This document shows, piece by piece, positions 17,564 to 24,803 of a stretch of 64,000 nt of DNA; the first letter of the stretch is position 1; the number at the start of each line of letters is the position of its first letter. Source of the DNA: HGM04593 sp045634305 (lineage in GTDB: Bacteria; Bacteroidota; Bacteroidia; Bacteroidales; Bacteroidaceae); the NCBI GenBank assembly GCA_045634305.1, contig JAZQZZ010000017.1, forward strand, positions 49,275 to 113,274, given 5' to 3'. The position numbers and the translations under genes are program-made. The notes beneath the pieces were generated by a model. It was not told where the DNA came from, searched no databases, and was given only the letters and a program-made list of their open reading frames with translations.

Positions 17564-18196
17564 TCACTTTTTCTTCAATCCCTTGTATACAAGATAGGCA
17601 ACGATAAGCACTGCCAATACAATAAAGACAATACCTATTTCACTGCTGTACTCCTTCACCTTGTTCATCACAGCCTCCTCGGTCTGCATGCCGGGTATTG
17701 TCGACATGTAATAGCCAAGCGCTGCAAGAATGGCATTCCACACACCTGCACCGAGCGATGTATAAAGAACGAAACGTCCAAGACCCATGCGGGCAAGACC
17801 GGCCGGTATTGAAATAAGCTGACGCACAGCCGGAACAAGTCGACCCACGAAAGTGGATACAGCACCATGCTCGTCGAAATACCTCTCGGCATTCTGCACC
17901 TTAGCCTCATCAATGAGACACATGTGACCTACACGGCTGTTTGCAAACTTGTAGACAATAGGACGTCCCAGCCACACCGCGAGATAGTAGTTGATAAACG
18001 CACCGATGAGCGCTCCCAACGTTGCAAAGAGAACGACCATGAACACATTCATTTCGCCGGTCACAGCAGCTTTCCATGCAGCGGGCGGAACAACAGCCTC
18101 CGACGGGAAAGGAATGAAAGAGCTCTCAATTGCCATGAACAGTGTCACAGTCCAATAATTAAGATGGTCAAGACAAAATTGTATCAACGATTCCAT
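17564..18196 (-). CDS. DedA family membrane protein
   Basis: A 210-residue inner-membrane protein of the DedA/VTT superfamily, whose better-known members act as undecaprenyl-phosphate or phospholipid transporters. Signature segments are present: an early FIPFPSEAVVPPAAW re-entrant region and FVGRLVPAVRQLISIPAGLARM with the conserved Arg residues near 118-124, then a closing helix and a basic tail. It starts 18 nt downstream of metH in the same direction, so it is probably part of that operon. Confidence 0.88.
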   Translation of the reverse strand: MESLIQFCLDHLNYWTVTLFMAIESSFIPFPSEAVVPPAAWKAAVTGEMNVFMVVLFATLGALIGAFINYYLAVWLGRPIVYKFANSRVGHMCLIDEAKVQNAERYFDEHGAVSTFVGRLVPAVRQLISIPAGLARMGLGRFVLYTSLGAGVWNAILAALGYYMSTIPGMQTEEAVMNKVKEYSSEIGIVFIVLAVLIVAYLVYKGLKKK

Positions 18197-18214
18197 AGTA
18201 TTTTATTTATTTTT

Positions 18215-20947
18215 TCAGAAAAGATTCAGTTTATTCGCACGTGCCTCATCAAGTGAACGCAATGGCGCTGCCGCTTTCTGCGCAGCACTCTCGCACAAGG
18301 ATTGCTGTGTTTTCTCAAGCTCGGCCACAAAAGCCGCTCTACGCTCGGCGCCACCAAGCAGCTCGGCAGCCACAACCACATTCTGCGACACATCCTTCAC
18401 GTGCACCACAGCCCCGTCGTACACCGGGGCAATCTTCAATGCCGTGTGTAGCGGACTGGTCGTTGCACCGGCAATCATCACCGGGATATCAAGCCCTGCA
18501 GCCTTCAACTCCTTCACAACAGTCACCATCTCCTCGAGCGACGGTGTTATGAGACCGCTCAATGCCACTATGTCCACTTTCTCCTCTACTGCTGCGGCAA
18601 CAATCACCTCGGGAGCGACCATCACGCCAAGGTCAATGACCTGGTATCCGTTGCAGCCCATCACCACCGTTGCAATGTTCTTGCCAATGTCGTGCACGTC
18701 GCCCTTCACCGTTGCCACAAGCACCTTGCCGGCCGACTGTGTGCCGCCGCACTTTGCCTGCTCAATCAACGGTTGCAGAATGACAACAGCCTGTTTCATT
18801 GTACGGGCAGCCTTAACCACCTGTGGAAGGAACAATTTACCTTCGCCAAACAGTTCGCCCACTGCAGCCATGCCATCCATCAACGGTCCTCCAATGACAT
18901 CCACCGCCGCGCCATATTTCGCCATGGCCTCATCTAGGTCGGTGGCAAGATATTCGCCCACACCTTTGAGCAACGCCCATTCAAGGCGCTTCTCAACCGA
19001 GAGTGCGCGCCAGCTCTCATCGGCAGTCTGCTGCGCCGCCGTGCCCAGTTCCTTCAGCTGCCCGGCCATTGATATCAGGTTCTCTGTAGCATCGGGGGTG
19101 CGGTTGAGCACCACATCCTCCAGCACCTCGCGCAGTTCGGCGGGAATATCGTCATACTGAACGGCTGTCTGCGGGTTCACAATACCCATGTCCATTCCGG
19201 CAGCTATCGCGTGATAGAGGAACACCGCATGCAGTGCCTCGCGCACGTAGTTATTGCCGCGGAACGAGAACGAGAGGTTGCTCACTCCGCCACTGATGTG
19301 CGCCCCGCAAAGGTTCTCCTTTATCCATGCACAGGCACGGATAAAATCTATGCCATACGCGGCATGCTCCTCGATACCTGTAGCCACAGCAAGGATATTG
19401 GGGTCAAAAATTATTTCATAAGGTTCAAAGCCGGCCTTCTTTGTCAAGAGTTCGAATGCCCTGCCGCAGACCTCAATCTTGCGCTCATATGTTGTCGCCT
19501 GCCCCTGCTCGTCAAAGGCCATCACCACAACCACAGCACCCAGGCGGCGCGCCTCGATGGCACGCTGCAGGAACAGTTCCTCGCCCTCCTTCAATGATAT
19601 TGAGTTCACCACCGCGCGTCCCTGAATACATTTGAGGCCAGCACGGATAACATTCCAATCGGATGAATCCACCATCAGCGGCAAACGCGCAATATCGGGC
19701 TCGCCGGCAAGCATATTCAGGAAAACTGTCATCTCGCTCGCTGCATCCAGCAGGCCATCGTCCATGTTTATGTCGATAAGCTGCGCCCCGTCCTCGACCT
19801 GCTTTCGGGCAATGTCGAGCGCCTCGGCATATTTCTTTTCGTTTATCAGACGCAGGAACTTGCGCGAGCCGGCCACGTTACAGCGCTCGCCAACGTTTAT
19901 GAAGTTCATGTTGCTGTTCACCACAAGCCTCTCCAAGCCCGAGAGCCACAATTCACCGGGTTTTGCAGCAGGGAGTCGTGGCTGCACACCGACAGTCATG
20001 GGCGGGAATAGCGCTATATACTCATCGGTGGTGCCACAGCAGCCACCTACAATGTTCACAAGCCCCTCGTCTATGTATTCGCGCACAATCTCCGCCATCT
20101 CTGCAGGCGTCTGGTCATAGCCGCCAAGCTCATTGGGCAAACCCGCATTGGGATAGACGCTCACGTAGAAAGGTGCAATCTCGCTCAAGCGTTTGAGGAA
20201 AGGCTTCATCTCCCTTGCTCCGAAAGAGCAGTTCAAGCCCACCGACAACAAGTTGCGGTTTGCCACCGATGCCAGAAAAGCCTCAATTGTCTGCCCCGAG
20301 AGGATGCGTCCCTGCTTGTCGGCAATGGTAAAGGAGAGCATAACAGGTACCTCGCGCCCTGTTACCGCACAAGCCTCATCGGCGGCATATAGCGCAGCCT
20401 TCACATTGAGGGTGTCGAATATAGTCTCGCACAACAGTGCATCCACACCACCCTCAATCAATGCAACCATCTGCTCACGATAGGCATCGGCAAGCATGTC
20501 GAATGCCACGTTTCTCTTTGCCGGGTCCTCGACATCGGGACTTATTGAGCATGTGCGGCTTGTGGGGCCCACCGAGCCAACCACGTAACGGGGCTTTTCG
20601 GGCGTTGAGTATTTGTCGGCCAGTTCGCGCGCAATAGATGCAGCTGCACGGTTTATATCAGCACACAGATGCTCGCAGCCATACTCGGCTTGCGAAATGC
20701 GGTTGGCATTGAACGTCGATGTCTCAATGATGTCGGCACCCGCAGCCAAATAGCGCGTGTGTATCTCGCGGATAATGTCGGGGCGCGTGAGCACAAGAAT
20801 GTCGTTGTTGCCTTTGAGCAGCCTGTCGTGAGCGGCAAGCAACGTGCCGCGGAAATCATCCTCGTCAAGCCCATAGCGCTGCACCATTGTGCCCATAGCG
20901 CCATCGAGCACCAATATCCTCTCTTTTAAAGCCTCTTTAATTGTCAT
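18215..20947 (-). CDS. metH: Cobalamin-dependent methionine synthase lacking the reactivation domain
   Basis: Transfers a methyl group from methyltetrahydrofolate through B12 to homocysteine. It has 910 residues from the ATG at 20947 (an upstream in-frame start at 20977 adds ten atypical residues). Domains in order: homocysteine methyltransferase (about 1-325, zinc cysteines in GLNCSFGA and GGCCGTT), pterin-binding barrel (about 345-620), B12 cap helices, and the B12 Rossmann domain with DVHDIG (His near 752 as cobalt ligand). It ends shortly after the B12 domain; the roughly 330-residue AdoMet-binding activation domain of E. coli MetH is missing. Reactivation must then be supplied by a separate protein. 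No B12 riboswitch was recognised upstream. Confidence 0.95.
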   Translation of the reverse strand: MTIKEALKERILVLDGAMGTMVQRYGLDEDDFRGTLLAAHDRLLKGNNDILVLTRPDIIREIHTRYLAAGADIIETSTFNANRISQAEYGCEHLCADINRAAASIARELADKYSTPEKPRYVVGSVGPTSRTCSISPDVEDPAKRNVAFDMLADAYREQMVALIEGGVDALLCETIFDTLNVKAALYAADEACAVTGREVPVMLSFTIADKQGRILSGQTIEAFLASVANRNLLSVGLNCSFGAREMKPFLKRLSEIAPFYVSVYPNAGLPNELGGYDQTPAEMAEIVREYIDEGLVNIVGGCCGTTDEYIALFPPMTVGVQPRLPAAKPGELWLSGLERLVVNSNMNFINVGERCNVAGSRKFLRLINEKKYAEALDIARKQVEDGAQLIDINMDDGLLDAASEMTVFLNMLAGEPDIARLPLMVDSSDWNVIRAGLKCIQGRAVVNSISLKEGEELFLQRAIEARRLGAVVVVMAFDEQGQATTYERKIEVCGRAFELLTKKAGFEPYEIIFDPNILAVATGIEEHAAYGIDFIRACAWIKENLCGAHISGGVSNLSFSFRGNNYVREALHAVFLYHAIAAGMDMGIVNPQTAVQYDDIPAELREVLEDVVLNRTPDATENLISMAGQLKELGTAAQQTADESWRALSVEKRLEWALLKGVGEYLATDLDEAMAKYGAAVDVIGGPLMDGMAAVGELFGEGKLFLPQVVKAARTMKQAVVILQPLIEQAKCGGTQSAGKVLVATVKGDVHDIGKNIATVVMGCNGYQVIDLGVMVAPEVIVAAAVEEKVDIVALSGLITPSLEEMVTVVKELKAAGLDIPVMIAGATTSPLHTALKIAPVYDGAVVHVKDVSQNVVVAAELLGGAERRAAFVAELEKTQQSLCESAAQKAAAPLRSLDEARANKLNLF

Positions 20948-21010
20948 TGTAAAACATTGTCGTGACCATGCCTTCACACAGTCAAATGTATTCTTTATTA
21001 TAGCAAATTA

Positions 21011-21034
21011 CTCTACCCTCTGCCGAGGATAGAG
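21011..21034 (-). terminator. Hairpin between smpB and metH
   Basis: A 10-bp stem with one G-U pair and a 4-nt loop, 17 nt downstream of the smpB stop. There is no T run, so partial termination or an mRNA processing site is possible. Confidence 0.4.
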
Positions 21035-21050
21035 CAAAACCCATATCATT

Positions 21051-21512
21051 TTAGAAATTTCTCCTTATGCGGTCCATCTCGCGTTTGTCGTCACGCTCCT
21101 TGATGGATTCGCGTTTGTCATACTCGTGCTTACCGCGCGCAAGCGCAATTACCAGTTTGGCAAGCCCTTTCTCGTTTATAAACAGTCGAGTGGGTACAAT
21201 GGTGAAACCGGGGTTCTTCACCGCCTGTCGCAGCTTGCGCAGCTCCTTGCGGTCGAGCAACAGCTTGCGGTCACGCCTTGCCACATGGTTGTTGTACGAG
21301 CCATAGAAATACTCGGCAATATGCATGTTCTTCACCCACAGTTCATTGTTTATGAACGTGCAATAGGTATCGACAAGGCTCACCTTCGACAGCCTTATCG
21401 ACTTAATCTCCGTTCCCGTCAACACAATACCGGCCGTGTAGGTCTCGGTAAATATGTAGTCAAACGAGGCACGTTTATTCTTTATATTAATATTTGATAC
21501 TCTCTTGTCCAT
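21051..21512 (-). CDS. smpB: SsrA-binding protein SmpB
   Basis: Binds tmRNA and brings it to stalled ribosomes for trans-translation. At 153 residues the length is typical. The OB-fold shows NKRASFDYIFTETYTAGIVLTGTEIKS, and the basic C-terminal tail ends RESIKERDDKREMDRIRRNF, which threads the mRNA channel. It sits 23 nt downstream of a lipoprotein gene and 103 nt upstream of metH, all on the minus strand. Confidence 0.97.
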   Translation of the reverse strand: MDKRVSNINIKNKRASFDYIFTETYTAGIVLTGTEIKSIRLSKVSLVDTYCTFINNELWVKNMHIAEYFYGSYNNHVARRDRKLLLDRKELRKLRQAVKNPGFTIVPTRLFINEKGLAKLVIALARGKHEYDKRESIKERDDKREMDRIRRNF

Positions 21513-21535
21513 CAGGTTCCCTTCAAGGGTTCTTT

Positions 21536-22234
21536 TTAATATCTCATATCATTTCCCGATATTGTCCAATCCTCAAGAACGCCATTTTTGATGCGTTTGC
21601 CATATATCCTTGTCTTTATGCTGTCAGTAAGCAGCGCCTTGTCCCCATCACTCAGATAATCGGCAACATTGGAGATGTCGAATGTCAACAAAGTCTCGGT
21701 TTCCTTTTCACTCTCCGGTGCGTTGACAAACAGGTCGAACTCTATACATCCATCCTTCACGCCACGCACGGTCATCGCGAATGAAGCATTCTCTTCAACG
21801 CCCTTATACTTGATGCAGATGTTCTGTTTCTCCTTCCACACCCATGCTCTTGTCTCAAAATTATTGAAGAAATTCAGAGGTTGCAATCCGGTAAGCGGTG
21901 TATCATATGCCGCAGTGTCAACATCCGACGACAATGGACGCACCGGAATCTTCTTTATAACCTTGGTTATATCCCATTTGGGAGCAACGCCACTGAAAGC
22001 ATCATAATAGTAGTGCAGAAGCAATAGCGCACGGTCACCGGTTTCAAGTTCATATTCATCAATGTTGCGCACAAAGAAGAACGTATCACTGAATTCCGGA
22101 GCTACAGTAGCCTTGTTCACGGTATAAAGCCCCTGGAGAGTAAACTCCTGTGTATAACTCATCTCGGCAGGGCCGCATGACCACATTACAACAGTTGCCG
22201 CCAAGGCAACAAACATACTATACAGTTTTTTCAT
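21536..22234 (-). CDS. NigD-like lipoprotein (tentative)
   Basis: A 232-residue lipoprotein from the ATG at 22234; an in-frame start at 22252 would place six residues before the MKK signal start and is less likely. The lipobox is VVMWSC. The body has a beta-rich first half with ELETGDRALLLLHYYYD and a second half ending RIYGKRIKN. This vaguely recalls the NigD-like Bacteroidales lipoproteins, but I cannot confirm the family. It is the first gene of the smpB-metH-dedA run. A TATCTTCG -7 element at 22270-22277 on the minus strand lies 36 nt upstream. Confidence 0.6.
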   Translation of the reverse strand: MKKLYSMFVALAATVVMWSCGPAEMSYTQEFTLQGLYTVNKATVAPEFSDTFFFVRNIDEYELETGDRALLLLHYYYDAFSGVAPKWDITKVIKKIPVRPLSSDVDTAAYDTPLTGLQPLNFFNNFETRAWVWKEKQNICIKYKGVEENASFAMTVRGVKDGCIEFDLFVNAPESEKETETLLTFDISNVADYLSDGDKALLTDSIKTRIYGKRIKNGVLEDWTISGNDMRY

Positions 22235-22269
22235 AGATTCCAAAAAATTCAAAAAAACAAATTCAGCCG

Positions 22270-22277
22270 CGAAGATA
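22270..22277 (-). promoter_or_regulatory. Putative -7 element for the lipoprotein-smpB-metH-dedA run
   Basis: TATCTTCG followed by C on the minus strand, one change from TAnnTTTG, 36 nt upstream of the ATG at 22234. No TTTG at the usual spacing. Confidence 0.4.
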
Positions 22278-22379
22278 CAAACAAAATGGCAAAAAATGCT
22301 CCATGTTATGTTAATAAATACTTTAAACTTTACTTTTTAATAATTACGCGCAGCCATAAAGAAAAAAAACGCCGCAACC

Positions 22380-22410
22380 TTTGCTGAAGATATAATTTTA
22401 GTTATCTTCG
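22380..22410 (+). promoter_or_regulatory. Promoter of the NifU-like/GGGtGRT operon
   Basis: TTTG at 22380-22383, a 19-nt spacer and TATCTTCG at 22403-22410, followed by C. The leader to the ATG is about 40 nt. Confidence 0.6.
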
Positions 22411-22455
22411 CAGACTGAAAGAGATTATGTTTCACATTTTAAACATATAAAAATT

Positions 22456-23157
22456 ATGGTTTATTCACACGAAGTAGAAAACATGTGTGTTGTGAAGAAA
22501 GGTCCTAACCACGGTCCTGCTCCAATCCCAGAAGAGGGTAAGTGGATCAAGGCTAAGGAGGTAGCCGACATTTCAGGTTTCACACACGGTATTGGTTGGT
22601 GCGCTCCTCAGCAGGGTGCTTGCAAACTTTCATTGAACATCAAGAACGGTATCATCCAGGAGGCTCTTGTTGAGACAATCGGTTGTTCAGGTATGACACA
22701 CTCTGCAGCTATGGCATCAGAGATTCTCCCTGGCAAGACTATTCTTGAGGCTTTGAACACCGACCTAGTTTGCGACGCTATCAACACAGCAATGCGCGAG
22801 CTGTTCCTTCAGATCGTTTACGGCCGCAGCCAGTCAGCTTTCTCAGAGGGCGGTTTGATTATCGGTGCAGGTCTTGAGGATTTGGGTAAGGGTCTCCGCA
22901 GCCAGACAGGTACTCTCTACGGTACTTTGGCAAAGGGTTCACGTTACTTGGAGATGGCCGAGGGTTACATCACACGCCTCGCTCTCGACAAGAACGACGA
23001 AATCTGCGGCTACGAGTTCATCAACCTCGGCCAGCTCATGGATGAGATTAAGAAGGGCACAGACGCCAACGAGGCAGTCAAGAAGTTGACAAAGTCTTAT
23101 GGCCGCTTCTCACAGGAGGCAGGTGCAGTTAAGTATATTGACCCACGTAAAGAATAA
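22456..23157 (+). CDS. NifU-like iron-sulfur scaffold protein, partner of GGGtGRT
   Basis: A 233-residue cytoplasmic protein. Cys49, Cys56 (GWCAPQQGAC) and Cys77 (ETIGCSGM) are placed like the cluster-binding cysteines of a divergent NifU/IscU scaffold; Cys11 is a further candidate. It pairs with the GGGtGRT gene 14 nt downstream, an arrangement known in anaerobic Firmicutes and Bacteroidetes but without an assigned function. Codons are strongly biased to GGT, CGT, GAG, AAC and ATC, unlike most neighbours, which points to high expression. The downstream gene has a strong ribosome site overlapping this stop codon. Confidence 0.8.
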   Translation: MVYSHEVENMCVVKKGPNHGPAPIPEEGKWIKAKEVADISGFTHGIGWCAPQQGACKLSLNIKNGIIQEALVETIGCSGMTHSAAMASEILPGKTILEALNTDLVCDAINTAMRELFLQIVYGRSQSAFSEGGLIIGAGLEDLGKGLRSQTGTLYGTLAKGSRYLEMAEGYITRLALDKNDEICGYEFINLGQLMDEIKKGTDANEAVKKLTKSYGRFSQEAGAVKYIDPRKE

Positions 23158-23163
23158 GGAGGA
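23156..23163 (+). promoter_or_regulatory. Strong Shine-Dalgarno sequence before the GGGtGRT gene
   Basis: AAGGAGGA overlaps the stop codon of the upstream gene and ends 8 nt before the ATG at 23172. It is close to a full match to the 16S anti-SD and stands out because most other genes in this window have none. It suggests high translation of the second gene of the pair. Confidence 0.75.
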
Positions 23164-23171
23164 AACAAGCT

Positions 23172-24182
23172 ATGATAAGACCCGTAAAATTTGAAAGTCA
23201 GGATCGTCGTATCAAGCAGATCCTCGCTGTACTTAACGAGAACGGTATCGCTTCTATCGAAGAGGCAAACGAGATTTGCGAGCAGTATGGTATCGACCCT
23301 TACAAGATTTGTGAGGAGACACAGCCAATCTGTTTCGAGAATGCAAAGTGGGCTTACGTTGTAGGTGCTGCCATCGCATTGAAGAAGGGTTGCGCTAACG
23401 CAGCAGACGCTGCCGAGGCAATCGGTCTTGGTTTGCAGGCATTCTGTATCCCAGGTTCAGTAGCCGACGACCGTAAGGTAGGTATCGGCCACGGTAACCT
23501 CGCAGCACGTCTTCTCCGTGAGGAGACAAAGTGCTTCGCATTCCTCGCAGGTCACGAGTCATTCGCAGCCGCAGAGGGTGCCATCAAGATTGCTGCAAAG
23601 GCAGACAAGGTACGTAAGGAGCCACTCCGTTGTATCTTGAACGGTCTTGGTAAGGACGCTGCACAGATCATCTCACGTATCAACGGTTTCACATACGTAC
23701 AGACAGAGTTCGACTACTTCACAGGTGAGTTGAAGGTTGTACGCGAAATCGCATACAGCGACGGTCCTCGTGCAAAGGTACGTTGCTACGGTGCCGACGA
23801 CGTTCGCGAAGGTGTTGCCATCATGTGGAAGGAAGGCGTTGACGTATCTATCACAGGTAACTCAACCAACCCAACACGCTTCCAGCACCCAGTTGCAGGT
23901 ACATACAAGAAAGAGCGCGTACTCGCAGGCCAGAACTACTTCTCAGTAGCTTCAGGTGGTGGTACAGGCCGCACATTGCACCCAGACAACATGGCTGCAG
24001 GTCCGGCTTCTTACGGTATGACCGACACAATGGGCCGTATGCACTCAGACGCTCAGTTCGCAGGTTCTTCTTCAGTTCCAGCACACGTTGAGATGATGGG
24101 CTTCCTCGGTATCGGTAACAACCCAATGGTTGGTGCAACTGTGGCTATCGCAGTTGATATCGCTGGCGCATTGAGCAAGTAA
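23172..24182 (+). CDS. GGGtGRT family protein
   Basis: A 336-residue protein of a family named for its glycine-rich signature, here GGGTGRT at residues 262-268 (SVASGGGTGRTLHPDNMAAG). Other conserved-looking blocks are FCIPGSVADDRKVGIGHGNLAARLL (about 91-115), FLAGHESFAAAEGA and several cysteines (46, 54, 74, 92, 121, 154, 205 by my count). It has no signal peptide. It is always seen, in what I recall, beside a NifU-like scaffold gene; the biochemical role is unknown. Codon bias and the strong ribosome site suggest an abundant protein. A degenerate copy of its 3' end lies at 57243. Confidence 0.88.
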   Translation: MIRPVKFESQDRRIKQILAVLNENGIASIEEANEICEQYGIDPYKICEETQPICFENAKWAYVVGAAIALKKGCANAADAAEAIGLGLQAFCIPGSVADDRKVGIGHGNLAARLLREETKCFAFLAGHESFAAAEGAIKIAAKADKVRKEPLRCILNGLGKDAAQIISRINGFTYVQTEFDYFTGELKVVREIAYSDGPRAKVRCYGADDVREGVAIMWKEGVDVSITGNSTNPTRFQHPVAGTYKKERVLAGQNYFSVASGGGTGRTLHPDNMAAGPASYGMTDTMGRMHSDAQFAGSSSVPAHVEMMGFLGIGNNPMVGATVAIAVDIAGALSK

Positions 24183-24207
24183 TTTATTGTAACTCAATAG
24201 ATTTACG

Positions 24208-24239
24208 GAGAGTCGTTCGTTTGAACGGCTCTCTTTTTT
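24208..24239 (+). terminator. Rho-independent terminator of the GGGtGRT operon
   Basis: An 11-bp stem with one G-U pair (24208-24218 with 24223-24233), a 4-nt loop and six T. A degenerate copy of this hairpin is present in the duplication near 57389. Confidence 0.85.
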
Positions 24240-24244
24240 GTTGA

Positions 24245-24385
24245 TATCAAATGTCATCCTGAGCGCATGCGAAGGATCTCTTATAGCCGGAACAGTGTCA
24301 ATACAGAACAATTCAAGACCACCGGAAATAGATTACACACATACAAATAAAAAACGATGCAAGAGTTTTTTTGTACTGCATCGCT
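24245..24385. repeat. Dispersed repeat, copy A
   Basis: About 140 bp nearly identical to 57582-57724. It opens with a GTCATCCTGAGCGCATGCGAAGGATCT unit (a motif common in many bacterial intergenic regions; half of the core palindrome of the MITE-like element) and ends with a hairpin. It lies between the GGGtGRT gene and the end of the convergent surface operon. Confidence 0.85.
24348..24383 (-). terminator. Terminator of the large surface-protein operon
   Basis: On the minus strand a 7-bp stem (24383-24377 with 24361-24355) is followed by a T run (24354-24348). It lies 31 nt after the stop of the last lipoprotein gene and is contained in the dispersed repeat. Confidence 0.7.
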
Positions 24386-24413
24386 TTATATTATAGGGGA
24401 CATTACTTGAAGC

Positions 24414-24803
24414 CTATTCACGTCTATACGTTATCACACGGCTTTTTACAAGCAATCCTTCGCCTTTGCCATTGTAATTGGTTTTGTTGTACAGACAAAC
24501 ATCAAAATTAAGGTCGCCCCAAATGAGTGTACCACTTTTCTCATCATAGTAGTTCTGTAAGTTGTTGCAGAACTTGTCAAAGCGCTCTATGGCATCCACT
24601 TTCTCACATGGTACCGCGGCAAATTCCCTGTTCACTGTTTCAACTTCAAGAATACTCTCTATCGGGAGAAATGTCATCTGTTCGTTTACCACAATCTCAT
24701 AATGCGACATAGGACCGTTGATTTCGCATGCGGTGAATGCCAGTGGCACAAGTGCCACCAGCAAAACCTTTATATACTGTTTGATTCTCTTTTCCATAAT
24801 CAT
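24414..24803 (-). CDS. Small lipoprotein, last gene of the surface operon
   Basis: 129 residues; family not recognised. The signal (KVLLVALVPLAFTAC) gives lipidated Cys26 counting from the first Met. The mature part is short, with NLQNYYDEKSGTLIWGDLNFD and a basic C terminus. The ATG at 24803 overlaps the stop of the preceding gene as ATGA, indicating translational coupling; Met3 at 24797 is an alternative. Its conserved place at the end of the operon suggests a small structural or assembly partner, but this is inference. Confidence 0.65.
   Translation of the reverse strand: MIMEKRIKQYIKVLLVALVPLAFTACEINGPMSHYEIVVNEQMTFLPIESILEVETVNREFAAVPCEKVDAIERFDKFCNNLQNYYDEKSGTLIWGDLNFDVCLYNKTNYNGKGEGLLVKSRVITYRRE

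Noticed and set aside
20948..21050. Possible cobalamin riboswitch upstream of metH
   Set aside because: Only about 100 nt are available and no B12-box-like sequence is visible; only a small hairpin is present.
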